From assembly GCA_016712285.1 (NCBI GenBank), contig JADJRK010000001.1, forward strand, positions 3,596,001 to 3,660,000: a stretch of 64,000 nucleotides of DNA. The letters run 5' to 3'. How positions within the stretch are numbered: the first letter of the stretch is position 1; every line of letters starts with the position of its first letter. Source of the stretch: Planctomycetota bacterium. GTDB lineage: Bacteria > Planctomycetota > UBA8742 > UBA2392. The notes below the pieces were generated by a model. The model ran no database searches and was not told where the DNA came from. It saw nothing but the letters and a program-made list of their open reading frames with translations. The position numbers and the translations under genes are program-made. Positions 14,606 to 23,585 of this stretch are shown in pieces.

Positions 14606-17600
14606 TCAGCGGCCGGAGCCGAACGTAAAGTGAATGATGCGCCCCTGGCGGGTTGCCACCAGGCCCGTGCCGTCAGGGCCGATCCAGCCGGTACTGACGT
14701 CGAAGTCCTCTTTGGAATCTTTGAATTGGTCAAACTTCACGAAGCGCTTCTCGGTGCCCGCTTGCCGGTCCCAGACCTTGATGCCGGCTTCATTGTCAAA
14801 TGCAACCGCGCAGCGCCCGTCGGCTGTGAGCCCGACGCCGCGAATCCACTCGGATAGACCTTTGTACTGGACCGTGTACTTTTCGCTGAGTTTGGCGATC
14901 TCCCACATGCCCACGCCATCGTCGATTGAGCCGGATATCAGGTACTTTGAGTCGGCGCTGAACATCACCCGCTGTGCGGTGTCGCTGCCCGGGCCCTGCA
15001 GCGTCTTGTGCAGGGTAAGCTTTGAGGCATCAAACAGCGCGACCATTGCGTCTTCGCCGCCTATGGCCAGCCAGCGACCGTCCTGCGAGACGGCAAGCGC
15101 CTGCGGTGAATCAACGCCGGATTTGAAGTTGCTGATCTGCGCACGGGTCAGCGGGTTGAAGCGCGTCACATTCCCGTCCCGGCCCAATGCAAATAGCACT
15201 TTGCCGTCGGTCGAATACGCCAGCGAGTTCACGGCCCGGTTGACCGACCCCAGCACCAGCGCCGAGGGCGAGCCCTTGCTCAGGTCATACACCACCAGTT
15301 CGCCGTCGTCGTTGCCCGATACGGCGTTGTTGCCGTCAGGGCTGACCGCAACGGCCGTGATCGGGCGGTTGCCACCCTTGCTTGAGCCAAGGCTGTTGCC
15401 CCGCTTCAAATTATAGAAGTACACCTTGCCGCCTTCGGTGCCGGCTGCGGCCCACTTGCCGTCCGCCGTGGCGAAGACAGCCGTGACGAACTCATTCACA
15501 CCAAACGATTGCTCGACCTTGGTGTAGCCGTCGCTTGCCCACTTCTTCAGGTGGGCGGGCAGGCGCGCATACCTGGCCTGCGGGCTTTCGCCGGTCAGTG
15601 AGGTGCGCGCAGTCTTCAGGCGACTCTGGCGGCCTGGCCCGAGGTACTGGCTCATGGACTCAAGCTTCTCGATGATCTCGTTGCCTTGCGCCTCGTTGCC
15701 ATCGGCGATTGCCTTGTCGAGGTCTTTGAACAGTTTTTCGATGTACGCGTCACGGGCGGTGTCGCGCGCGTCGGTCGCCTGGCTCAGGCGCAGCAGGCGG
15801 GCCTGGTCTTTGTAGGTCAGCTTGGCGGCTTCCTCAAGCGCCGCGTCGGCAGACTTGAACAGGTTGCGGTTGCTGTAATCGATGGCGCTGTTGAGCAGTT
15901 CGCTGAACCTGGCTTCCAGGCGCTCTTCCCATGTTTTGCGCTTGTTGCCGACGATGATGCCCAGCTCTTCGGTCAGGGCGATGGCGGCGGCGTCATCGAG
16001 TTCTTTGCGTGACCCGTCAAAGTCGTCGGCGTTCAGCAGGTCCATGGCCGACTTCAGGCGCGAGTTGACGTCCGCGGTCAGCACGTCATTCCAGACCTTT
16101 TCCAGGTCTTCGCGGCGCTTCTTGTCGGCTTCTTCCACCGGAATCGCCTTGGCCTTGGCCAGCGCTTCCTGCGCATCTTTGTACCGCTTGTCCTGGATCG
16201 CCTTCTTGGCGATCTCCAGCAGTTCCGAGTGGCGCTTTACAGCTTCCTTGTCGACTCTTTCGCGCAGGGTCTTCAACTTCTCATCCATGTCCGGCGGCAC
16301 CCGAAGCGACTTGGTCTGCTCCAGCGCGGCCTGTGCCGCGTCGAAGTCGCCCTCGTTCAGCGCCTTTTCAATCTGCGCAATCAGCCCGCGTACATAGTCT
16401 GACAGCGCGCTTTCGCTGGCAGCCACGAACTCATCCAGGCGCGTCCGCTGCGCGTCATCCAGCGGCAGGTTGTCGGCGGCGGACAGGCTTTTGCCGGCGC
16501 TGTCAAAGTCCTTGGCCTTGATGGCGACGTCGGCCGCCGCCAGCAGCTCACTGAAGCGCGTCTCAAGGTCGCTTGCGAACTTTCGCAGCAGCGCAGTGTA
16601 GGCGTCCTGCAGGGCTTGCTCGACTTTGATTTCGCCCGCGCCCTGCAGCAGCTTGTCGCTGTTGGCCAGGTGCGCCTTGGCAGCCTTGAAATCGCCGGCT
16701 TCCAGCGTGGTGTCTGCCAGGTGCAGCGACTCCTGCACGTTGACGTTGTAGCGCGCCGTGGAGAGGCGCAGCGTCTGGTCGGTGCTGCGGCGCGGCAGAC
16801 TGAAGGCACGGTCAAAGGCCGACTTGGCGTCAACGAAGTCGTTCTTGGCGGCGGCCTTGGCGGCGTTGGCCATGTATTCCTCGAAGGCGGCGTTGATGCC
16901 GGCTGCGAGTGCCGCGACGACCGCGTCGTGCTCTTTCTTCATGCTCTCGGGCACGCCGTACTTTTCAAGGTCGTCGATCGTCTTGATGGCGTTGTCGAAG
17001 GCGCGGTCACGAATCTCGACGCGGGCGCGGATGTGGCGGTCTTTGCAGTGAATCTCGAGGCGCTGCTGTTTGACCGCCGCAAGGTCCGCAGGCGGCATGC
17101 GCAGCGACTCAAGCACCAGCAGCTCTTTCACCGCGTCGTCGTAAAGCTCGTCGGCCACCAGGGTCTCAATCACCTTGCGGCGGGCGGCGACAAACTCGTT
17201 GTACGCGTCCTGGAGCATGTTGACGTGCAAGTCCAGGTCTTCCTTGATCATGTTGCGCATGTCGTCGTCGAACGTCAGCCTGGCCAGCGCTTCGCCCGCG
17301 ACCAGCGCCTCATTCAGCGCGGCGATGGCGCCGGGCGTGTCTTTGGCTTTCTTCTCGCCATAGGTGCGCACAGCCGCCGCGATCCTGCCGAACAGGTCCC
17401 GCGACGAAAGCAGCGCATAGCTGCGGTCAAAGGTGATCTTGAGCTGCCGGAACTCTTCTTTCTGCCGGGCGCTGCCAAGGCGCTGGACTTCAGACTCAGC
17501 GAGCAGCAGCTTCTCCTTGGCGTCGAGCAGGTCTTCCAGCGTTGTCGCATTGGCCAGCGCCAGGCTGAGGGCATCCAGGCGCGTCTTGATCATCGGGTGG

Positions 17601-19522
17601 TCTTCATCGGGCGTCGGCCCGCTGTCAGTCGAGTTGCCGCCCGTCGTGGTGCTGCCACCGGTCGTGTCGCCCGTGGTGCCGCCGGTCGTGCCACCGGTCG
17701 TGTCGCCCGTGGTGCCACCGGTCGTCCCGCCGCCCGTCGTATCGCCCGTCCCGCCGCCGGTCGTATCGCCAGTGCTGCCGCCGGTCGTTCCACCTGTCGT
17801 GCCGCCGGTTGTCCCACCCGTCGTGCCGCCGCCGGTGTCAACTTTGGGGCCGCTGTCAGACTTGCCGTCCGTGCCGCCCTTGCCGCCGGTGTCGCCCGTG
17901 GTCTGCCCGCCGTCGCCGGCGATCCAACCCTGCTTGGCCACGAAGTCTTTGCCGCCCAGCCCGAAGTACCAGCCGGCTGTTCCGCCCAGCAGCAGCAGCA
18001 GCAGGCCCACAGCAATCAGCCCGCCCTTGCCGCTCTTCTGCACGGGCGCCGGGGTGGTTGCCGCGGCGGCCTGCGTGGCCGGCAGCGCGGCGACCTGGCC
18101 CGATGGCTGCCTGGCCTCGCGCATGGTGGCAAGCAGTGTGCGGGCCATTTCGCGCGCGCGCTCGTCGCGGTTTTCACGTTCTTTGGCGGCTGCTTCGAAT
18201 GCCGCGCTTTCGCGCACAACGGGCGCCAGCGTGCGGCCCGCATCTGCGGCGAGGTGGATGTCGTCGTCGGTCGACATCGTGATCAGCTTTTTCAGCCACA
18301 CCGCGGCCTGCTTGGCGCTGCAACGCTTGGCCGGGTCTTTGGCCGTCATGCGTTTGAGCACGGCGACGAGTTCTTTGGGGAAGGCGGCAAAGCGCGCCTC
18401 GGGGTACAGGATTTCCTTGGCAATGTGCTGCACCGCCACGCTGATCGGCGTGTCGCCGACGAACGGCGTTTCGCCCGTCAACATGTGGTACAGCGTGACG
18501 CCCAGTGAATACACGTCGCTCTTGTCGGTGACTTCTTTGGCCTCGGCTTGCTCCGGGCTCATGTAATGCGGCGTGCCCATGATCTGGCCGGACATGGTCA
18601 GGTGGCTGCTGCCGGCAGCAGCGCGCGCCAGGCCGAAGTCGGACAGCTTGATCTTGCCGTCTTCGCGCCCGAGCAGAATGTTGTGCGGCTTGACGTCACG
18701 GTGCACCAGGCCCTGTGTGCTGGCGTAGGCCAGCGCCTCAGCGCAGCCGGTGCCGATTTCGAGCGCGCGGCGGTAGCGAAAGCGCCCGCCGTTCTTGAGC
18801 ATGTGGGCGGCGTCGGTGCCCTCGATCATTTCCATGACCAGGTACAGGTTGCCGGCGTATTCATCGACGTTGTACACGCGCACGATGTGCGGGTGATCCA
18901 GCTTCACGCAAAGCCGCGCCTCGCGCAGAAAGCGCTGGCGCACAAGCTCGTTGCGCGAAAGTTCGTCAGGCAGCACCTTGATCGCGCAATTGATGTCCAG
19001 GGCGTGGTGATAGCCCTTGAACACTTCGCCCATGCCGCCTTTGCCCAGCACGCCCGTAATCTCGATCTGGCCGATGCGGGTGCCGACCATGATCTTGCCG
19101 CCAAACGGCGCGACTGGGCCACCGTGCATGCTGGCGGGCGTCTGGCTTGGCGTTAGGCGGGGCGTGTTTCCGGCGTTTTGTGCGCCGCCGTCGGTGGGGC
19201 CGAACTGCGTGGCTTGTGTGCTGCCGGACTTGACGTTGCCGGGGCGCGTGGGCTCATACATCGTGGCTGCGGGTGCGACGTTGGGTGTCGGTTTGCCCGT
19301 GCGCTTGGCAGCTTCCAGGGCTTCGGAGACACTTGGGTCGGGTTCCAGCTCAGGTTCCGGCGCGGGGGCGGGGTGTTCGCCAGTGTGGGCCACGATATCG
19401 ACCAGCGTGCCCTCAATGCTGCCCGTGGCGATATCGTCCACCGCTTTCTCGAGGCGCCGGGTGGGCCCTGCGTTTTCCGGCGATTCGTTTTCTGGCGGCT
19501 TCGGCGTCTCTTCGCTCATCAT
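14606..19522 (-). CDS. Giant Ser/Thr protein kinase with membrane segment, helical repeats and C-terminal WD40 propeller
   Basis: About 1638 residues from the ATG at 19520-19522 (a second ATG follows directly). Residues 1-145 are disordered, Pro/Glu/Thr-rich. The Hanks kinase domain (about 148-430) has LGKGGMGEVFKG, the ATP lysine in CAIKVLP (K182), HRDVKPHN at 274-281, DFGLA at 295 and MSPEQ, so it should be active. A juxtamembrane stretch precedes one transmembrane helix (GLIAVGLLLLLLGG) near 500-520. Then follow a Gly/Thr-rich linker of GGTTGGTT-type units and ~700 residues of charged helical repeats (such as KDFDSAGKSLSAADNLPLDD). WD40-like blades occupy ~1345-1635 (AVAVSPDGNNAVSGNDDGEL, VMFSADSKYLISGSIDDGVG). 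The topology implies a cytoplasmic kinase and an exported sensor. Family is clear; the ligand is unknown. Confidence 0.9.
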   Translation of the reverse strand: MMSEETPKPPENESPENAGPTRRLEKAVDDIATGSIEGTLVDIVAHTGEHPAPAPEPELEPDPSVSEALEAAKRTGKPTPNVAPAATMYEPTRPGNVKSGSTQATQFGPTDGGAQNAGNTPRLTPSQTPASMHGGPVAPFGGKIMVGTRIGQIEITGVLGKGGMGEVFKGYHHALDINCAIKVLPDELSRNELVRQRFLREARLCVKLDHPHIVRVYNVDEYAGNLYLVMEMIEGTDAAHMLKNGGRFRYRRALEIGTGCAEALAYASTQGLVHRDVKPHNILLGREDGKIKLSDFGLARAAAGSSHLTMSGQIMGTPHYMSPEQAEAKEVTDKSDVYSLGVTLYHMLTGETPFVGDTPISVAVQHIAKEILYPEARFAAFPKELVAVLKRMTAKDPAKRCSAKQAAVWLKKLITMSTDDDIHLAADAGRTLAPVVRESAAFEAAAKERENRDERAREMARTLLATMREARQPSGQVAALPATQAAAATTPAPVQKSGKGGLIAVGLLLLLLGGTAGWYFGLGGKDFVAKQGWIAGDGGQTTGDTGGKGGTDGKSDSGPKVDTGGGTTGGTTGGTTGGTTGGSTGDTTGGGTGDTTGGGTTGGTTGDTTGGTTGGTTGDTTGGSTTTGGNSTDSGPTPDEDHPMIKTRLDALSLALANATTLEDLLDAKEKLLLAESEVQRLGSARQKEEFRQLKITFDRSYALLSSRDLFGRIAAAVRTYGEKKAKDTPGAIAALNEALVAGEALARLTFDDDMRNMIKEDLDLHVNMLQDAYNEFVAARRKVIETLVADELYDDAVKELLVLESLRMPPADLAAVKQQRLEIHCKDRHIRARVEIRDRAFDNAIKTIDDLEKYGVPESMKKEHDAVVAALAAGINAAFEEYMANAAKAAAKNDFVDAKSAFDRAFSLPRRSTDQTLRLSTARYNVNVQESLHLADTTLEAGDFKAAKAHLANSDKLLQGAGEIKVEQALQDAYTALLRKFASDLETRFSELLAAADVAIKAKDFDSAGKSLSAADNLPLDDAQRTRLDEFVAASESALSDYVRGLIAQIEKALNEGDFDAAQAALEQTKSLRVPPDMDEKLKTLRERVDKEAVKRHSELLEIAKKAIQDKRYKDAQEALAKAKAIPVEEADKKRREDLEKVWNDVLTADVNSRLKSAMDLLNADDFDGSRKELDDAAAIALTEELGIIVGNKRKTWEERLEARFSELLNSAIDYSNRNLFKSADAALEEAAKLTYKDQARLLRLSQATDARDTARDAYIEKLFKDLDKAIADGNEAQGNEIIEKLESMSQYLGPGRQSRLKTARTSLTGESPQARYARLPAHLKKWASDGYTKVEQSFGVNEFVTAVFATADGKWAAAGTEGGKVYFYNLKRGNSLGSSKGGNRPITAVAVSPDGNNAVSGNDDGELVVYDLSKGSPSALVLGSVNRAVNSLAYSTDGKVLFALGRDGNVTRFNPLTRAQISNFKSGVDSPQALAVSQDGRWLAIGGEDAMVALFDASKLTLHKTLQGPGSDTAQRVMFSADSKYLISGSIDDGVGMWEIAKLSEKYTVQYKGLSEWIRGVGLTADGRCAVAFDNEAGIKVWDRQAGTEKRFVKFDQFKDSKEDFDVSTGWIGPDGTGLVATRQGRIIHFTFGSGR

Positions 19523-19666
19523 GAATTCCGCAGTTCCCGGGCCTGCTTTTTGACGAAGCAGTGTAGCAGTCCAGCACAACAAATCCGCCCGCAGGCCAAC
19601 CCAGAACCTTACACCATGTAATGCGATGCGGCAAACGGATTCTCTGGCGCGGCGCGCCTCCCGCAG

Positions 19667-20770
19667 TTACTCCAGGGCTGCAATCACGGCGTCGGCGGCT
19701 TCGTCGATTTGTGCGTTCGTCATCTGGTCGAACACCGGCAGGCTCAGCACTTCATTGCACAGTTGCTCGCACACCGGCAGGTCGCCCGGTTTGCCGCCCT
19801 GCTGTTTGAAGCAGTCCTGCAAGTGCAACGACACCGGGTAATACACGCCACAGCCGATGCCCTTGGCGCCAAGTTCGCCCTGCACCCGGTCACGGTCCGG
19901 AATGCGGATTGTGTACTGGTGGTAGATGTGCGAGTTCCCGGCGCTGACCGGCGGCGTCTTGATCTGCTTGTGCCCCTTGAAACGCTCGTTGTAGTGCGCA
20001 GCCACTTCTGCGCGGCGCTTGTTCCAGGCGTCGAGGTGATCAAGCTTGACGTGCAGCACCACGGCTTGCAGCGCGTCGAGCCGCCCGCAGATGCCGACCT
20101 CCCGGTTGTAATAGCGCGGTTTCTCGCCGTGATTGCGCAACAGTCTCACGCGCTCGGCCAGCACGTCGTCGTTGCTGGTGACCATGCCGCCGTCGCCGGC
20201 GCCGCCCAGGTTCTTGGTGGGATAGAACGAGTAACAGCCGTAATGCGCAAACGTGCCCGCCTGCTTGCCATTGCGCGTGGCGCCGAAGGCCTGTGCCGCG
20301 TCTTCGATCACCGCAAGGTTGTGTTCGCGGGCCAGGTCAAGCACGCCTTCCATGTCGGCGCATTGGCCGTACAGGTCTACGGGGATGATGGCCTTGGTCT
20401 TGCTCGTGACCTTGGCGGCGGCTGACTTCAGGTCAATGTTGAAGCTGTCGGCCAGCACGTCGCAGAAAACCGGTACTGCGTTCAGCCGTGCCACGGCGCC
20501 CGCGGTGGCGAAGAACGTAAACGCCGGCACGATCACTTCGTCGCCCGCTTTTACGCCCGCGGCCATCAGTGACAGCAGCAGCGCATCGCTGCCGTTGCTG
20601 ACGCCGATGGCGTGCTTCACGCCCAGGTACTCGGCGGCAGCTTTCTCAAAGGCTTCCACGTACTTGCCCAGCACGAACGCCTGGTCGTCGAACACGCGTG
20701 TGACGGCTTTGAGCACGTCGTCGCGGATGGTGGCGAATTGGGCCTTGAGGTCAAGAAACGGTACACCCAT
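19667..20770 (-). CDS. DegT/DnrJ/EryC1/StrS-type sugar aminotransferase
   Basis: The ATG at 20768-20770 is preceded by GGGAGATTCC, giving 367 residues; the longer upstream frame runs into repeat sequence. The start MGVPFLDLKAQFATIRDDVL is typical of the family. Landmarks are GVSNGSDALLLSLMAAGVK, PAFTFFATAGAVARLNAVPV, VIEDAAQAFGATRNGKQAG and the PLP lysine in YSFYPTKNLGGAGDGG. YQYTIRI and GCGVYYPVSLHLQ are conserved near the C-terminus. These enzymes transaminate keto-sugars for cell-surface glycans or glycosylated metabolites. No glycosyltransferase or nucleotide-sugar gene is adjacent, so the pathway is open. Confidence 0.9.
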   Translation of the reverse strand: MGVPFLDLKAQFATIRDDVLKAVTRVFDDQAFVLGKYVEAFEKAAAEYLGVKHAIGVSNGSDALLLSLMAAGVKAGDEVIVPAFTFFATAGAVARLNAVPVFCDVLADSFNIDLKSAAAKVTSKTKAIIPVDLYGQCADMEGVLDLAREHNLAVIEDAAQAFGATRNGKQAGTFAHYGCYSFYPTKNLGGAGDGGMVTSNDDVLAERVRLLRNHGEKPRYYNREVGICGRLDALQAVVLHVKLDHLDAWNKRRAEVAAHYNERFKGHKQIKTPPVSAGNSHIYHQYTIRIPDRDRVQGELGAKGIGCGVYYPVSLHLQDCFKQQGGKPGDLPVCEQLCNEVLSLPVFDQMTNAQIDEAADAVIAALE

Positions 20771-20898
20771 GGAATCTCCCGGCTGTCGCGCGGGAATATA
20801 GCAATGCGGGTGGCCGGAGGCAGGAGGCAGAGTTTCGGGTTGGGAGTTTGGAGGCGGGTGAACACGCAATGTCGTGCGACTAGCGAAAAGGTCGTGCA

Positions 20899-21088
20899 GT
20901 AAGCCGCGTAGCGGCTGCGGAAGGTAGCCCATGGCTTCAGCCATGGGAATTTCGTGCGAGACCTTTTAGCGCCCCAGCGGGGCGCAGGATCGTCCCTTCC
21001 CGCGCCCCTAGGGGGCGCTGATCTCTTTGCAATCCTTTCCCACGGCTGAAGCCGTGGGCTAAGTTCCTTGGCCCCGCCGGGGCCAAAG
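20899..21088. repeat. Composite array of six short palindromes (REP-like)
   Basis: Perfect small hairpins occur at 20903-20915 (GCCGC/GCGGC), 20928-20947 (CCCATGGC-TTCA-GCCATGGG), 20969-20985 (GCGCCCC/GGGGCGC), 21002-21018 (GCGCCCC/GGGGCGC), 21039-21058 (CCCACGGC-TGAA-GCCGTGGG) and 21070-21084 (GGCCCC/GGGGCC). The second and fifth are related and face each other (TAGCCC... and ...GGGCTA), so the array also has large-scale inverted symmetry. Confidence 0.75.
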
Positions 21089-21159
21089 GCAAGAACGGAC
21101 CCACTGATTCGCACAGCTATTGGGTCAGCGCGGGTGAACCACAGGAGTCCGCAAGAGTC

Positions 21160-21197
21160 GAACCCGCACAGGTGCACTGAAAGACCTGTGCGGGTTC
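21160..21197 (-). terminator. Hairpin downstream of the coiled-coil exported protein gene
   Basis: GAACCCGCACAGGT and ACCTGTGCGGGTTC form a perfect 14-bp stem with a 10-base loop, 22 bp past the stop of the minus-strand gene. There is no strong T-tract. The GGGTTCGAC edge looks slightly like a tRNA T-arm, but no tRNA can be folded here. Confidence 0.5.
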
Positions 21198-21218
21198 TGG
21201 CCCCATGGTGGGTTGGGG

Positions 21219-21869
21219 CTACTGCTTGCGCTCAGTTTCCTTCTTCTCTTCTTTGGGTGTTTCTGCCGGCGCCTCGGGCTCGGTGCTTTCGGACTTGCTG
21301 GTCTTGCGCACGATCTTGATCTTCACGTGGCTGCGGCCGTCTTCTGAGGTCTCTTCCCACTCTTCGACTTCGGCCTCGGGGTCGTTCTCCAGCTCTTCCA
21401 TCTGCTTGCGCATGCGCTCAACCATCTCTTCGTGGCGCTTGCGCATTTCCTCGATGCGTTTTTCGATGTCCTGCCCGTGTTCGTCGTTGTCGGCGCCTTC
21501 TTCGTGCTTGTACTTGCGGATCTTCACGCGCGGCGTGTCGCCCTCGTCGCCGGCCTTCTTCATGGCCTTGTCGAGAGCCTCTTCGACCTTCTTCATCAGG
21601 GCGTCGAGGTCAACGGCCTCGCCCTTCTCAAGGTCTTTGCGCAGCTCTTCGAGGCGCTTTTTGAGCTCTTCGAGCTGCTGCTTGAGGTCGGCTTCCACCT
21701 CGACTTCCACGTCGTCGCCTGTGGTCTCAACCTCGACCTTGCCTTCGGCGGTGCGCACGATCTTGATGTGGGCAGTCTTGGTTTCAGTCTTGGACTCAGA
21801 CTCCTGGGCAAAGGCGGGCGAAGCCGCAAGCAGGCCCAGGGCGGCAACCAGTGCAATCAGGCGTTTCAT
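21219..21869 (-). CDS. Exported, highly charged coiled-coil protein of unknown function
   Basis: The ATG at 21867-21869 has GGAG upstream and gives 216 residues with signal peptide MKRLIALVAALGLLAASPAFA. After a short beta-like segment (KTAHIKIVRTAEGKVEVETT), the protein is almost entirely Glu/Lys/Asp-rich helix, with heptad-like leucines (LKQQLEELKKRLEELRKDLE, then KRIEEMRKRHEEMVERMRKQ). The C-terminus is Glu/Lys-rich and disordered. A periplasmic coiled coil is likely. No enzymatic motif is present. Confidence 0.75.
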   Translation of the reverse strand: MKRLIALVAALGLLAASPAFAQESESKTETKTAHIKIVRTAEGKVEVETTGDDVEVEVEADLKQQLEELKKRLEELRKDLEKGEAVDLDALMKKVEEALDKAMKKAGDEGDTPRVKIRKYKHEEGADNDEHGQDIEKRIEEMRKRHEEMVERMRKQMEELENDPEAEVEEWEETSEDGRSHVKIKIVRKTSKSESTEPEAPAETPKEEKKETERKQ

Positions 21870-21987
21870 GTTCGTTCTCCGGCAATCAGGGGTGTTCAAC
21901 CCGATTACCGGCAGGGGTGCCCCCCCGTTACAAAAATTCCGGGAACTTTGGCGGTGCCGATTGCGTATCGCCGGTACGCGCACTCAA

Positions 21988-23295
21988 TCAGACGTACATC
22001 AGTTCGCGGCCGCGAATGTTGTCGTTGACCTGGCCGTTCTCGAACACGACCTGGCCGTTGACCACGGTCAGCACGGGCTTGCCGGTGATGGTGCGGCCGT
22101 GCCATGGCGTCCAGCCGCACTTGGTGAGCTGGTCTTCGTTGCGAATGGTGTTCGAGGCTTTCACGTCCACCAGTGCAATGTCGGCAAAGGCGCCGGGCTG
22201 GATCACGCCGCGGCCCTTCATGCCGTAGATGCGGGCCGGGTTCTCGCACATCCACAGCGCGACCTGCTCCAGCGTGCACAGGCCGCGACTTGACGCGTCC
22301 AGAATCATCGCCAGTGAGTTCTCGATCGCCGGTATGCCCGCCGGCGCCTGCCACATGCCCTTGCGCTTTTCGGCGGGCAGGTGCGGCGCGTGGTCGGTGG
22401 CGATGCACTGCACGCGGCCATCGCGCAGCGCTGCCCACAAGCCGGCATTGTCGGCGCGGTACTTCAGCGGCGGGTTCATCTTGGCCAGCGTGCCCAGGTG
22501 CGCGTCGTCCTGCACGTTCATCAGCAGGTGGTGCGGTGAAGTCTCGGCGGTGACGTACGGGTCATCACGCTTGAACAGCTTGCACTCGCGGGCCGTGCTG
22601 ACGTGCAGGATGTGCGCGCGGTGCTGGTGCTTGTTCGCGAGCTTGACGGCCGTCTCGGTGGCCCGCCACGCGGCTTCGTCGTTGCGCCACTCGGTGTAGG
22701 CGGCCAGCGTTTCGCGGCTGCTGAACTGGTCTTTGCGCGTCTTGAGGAAGGCTTCGTCTTCGGCGTGCAATGCGATCACGCGACGCTTGTCGGTGAGCTG
22801 GAAGATTTTCTCCAGCGCCTCAGGGTCATCCACCAGCAGGTCGCCGGTGCTGGCGCCCATGAACACCTTGATGCCGCAGACACGCTTGGCCATCTGCAAT
22901 TGCGAGATGTTGTCGTTGGTGGCGCCGATGAAGAACCCGTAGTTGACCCGCGACTTCTTTGCCGCCAGGGCAAGCTTGTGCTCGATCTCGTACTGGTTGA
23001 TTGCCAGCGGAATCGTGTTCGGCATTTCCAGAAAGCTGGTGACGCCGCCCTTGGCGCAGGCGCGGCTTGCGGTTTCGAGGTCTTCTTTGTGGGTGAGGCC
23101 GGGGTCGCGGAAGTGTACCTGCACGTCCACCACGCCGGGGAAGCAGTGCAAGCCGCCCGCGTCAATCACACGCGCGCCGGCGGTGCTGACCTGCGGCGCC
23201 ACGGTCGAGACCCAGGGGCCGTCACAGCGGACCTCAAGGGCCTGAAACCGCCCGTTGTGATAGACCTGCGCCCCGCGAATCACCAGTGCAGCCAT
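21988..23295 (-). CDS. pyrC: Dihydroorotase (class I-like amidohydrolase)
   Basis: A 435-residue cytosolic enzyme from the ATG at 23293-23295. Metal and substrate motifs are DVQVHFRDPGLTHKEDLETA, the carbamylated-lysine segment GIKVFMGAS, IALHAEDEAF, HILHVSTARE, TAETSPHHLLM and IATDHAPHLPAEK. This is the amidohydrolase that cyclises carbamoyl-aspartate in pyrimidine synthesis. The usual HxH at the metal site reads QVH (Q59, H61). From memory, QVHFREPG is normal in a subgroup of bacterial dihydroorotases, so the enzyme is probably active, but allantoinase or hydantoinase relatives should be kept in mind. No SD stands out; no other pyr gene is adjacent. Confidence 0.85.
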   Translation of the reverse strand: MAALVIRGAQVYHNGRFQALEVRCDGPWVSTVAPQVSTAGARVIDAGGLHCFPGVVDVQVHFRDPGLTHKEDLETASRACAKGGVTSFLEMPNTIPLAINQYEIEHKLALAAKKSRVNYGFFIGATNDNISQLQMAKRVCGIKVFMGASTGDLLVDDPEALEKIFQLTDKRRVIALHAEDEAFLKTRKDQFSSRETLAAYTEWRNDEAAWRATETAVKLANKHQHRAHILHVSTARECKLFKRDDPYVTAETSPHHLLMNVQDDAHLGTLAKMNPPLKYRADNAGLWAALRDGRVQCIATDHAPHLPAEKRKGMWQAPAGIPAIENSLAMILDASSRGLCTLEQVALWMCENPARIYGMKGRGVIQPGAFADIALVDVKASNTIRNEDQLTKCGWTPWHGRTITGKPVLTVVNGQVVFENGQVNDNIRGRELMYV

Positions 23296-23312
23296 AAGGG
23301 CGTTATGCCATA

Positions 23313-23340
23313 GAAAGCCCGCGACGGAAGTCGCGGACCG
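23313..23340. repeat. Short hairpin repeat (GCCCGCGACGGAAGTCG type), copy 1
   Basis: GAAAGCCCGCGACGGAAGTC followed by GCGGACCG folds into a CCGCGAC/GTCGCGG hairpin. A near copy occurs at 46042-46070. Confidence 0.6.
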
Positions 23341-23407
23341 ATGTGTTGCCGCCATTTCGAAGCGGATCGGAACGCCCGTTTTCTTCAGGGCACGCCAAAT
23401 GTGTTTA

Positions 23408-23476
23408 CCACGGAGTCACAGAGCCACGGAGAACTTCCAGTTTCAACGCAGCCTCCGTGTCTCCGTTACTCCGTGG
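23408..23476. repeat. CCACGGAG palindromic repeat, full copy
   Basis: The left arm CCACGGAGTCACAGAGCCAC and the right arm, which ends TCTCCGTTACTCCGTGG, are imperfect inverted complements around a ~23-base centre. Related elements are at 10291, 28072, 45708 and 48636. Confidence 0.75.
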
Positions 23477-23585
23477 TTCAAGTCGTTGCCGTTGCTGACT
23501 TTGGACGAGTGTGTGCCCCCGTTTCGAAACTGTGTCGCGCTGGCTTGTACGCTTTCGGTGTTGGTCCTGAACACTGGAGGTTGTC

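Larger units (their letters stand above)
20771..21218. other. 448-bp gap containing an array of palindromes
   Basis: No gene is visible between the aminotransferase start and the stop of the next minus-strand gene. It holds the palindrome array and the hairpin listed separately. Confidence 0.6.

Noticed and set aside
17635..17870. CRISPR-like periodicity in the kinase gene
   Set aside because: The repetition is in-frame Gly/Thr codons of a protein linker, not identical repeats with unique spacers.
16616..18508. 630-residue plus-strand open frame inside the giant kinase gene
   Set aside because: It is antisense to the helical-repeat, linker and kinase coding sequence of the minus-strand gene, which has clear motifs.
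21110..21200. A tRNA suggested by GGGTTCGAC near 21155-21165 on the minus strand
   Set aside because: No acceptor, D or anticodon stem can be formed; the feature is a simple 14-bp hairpin.
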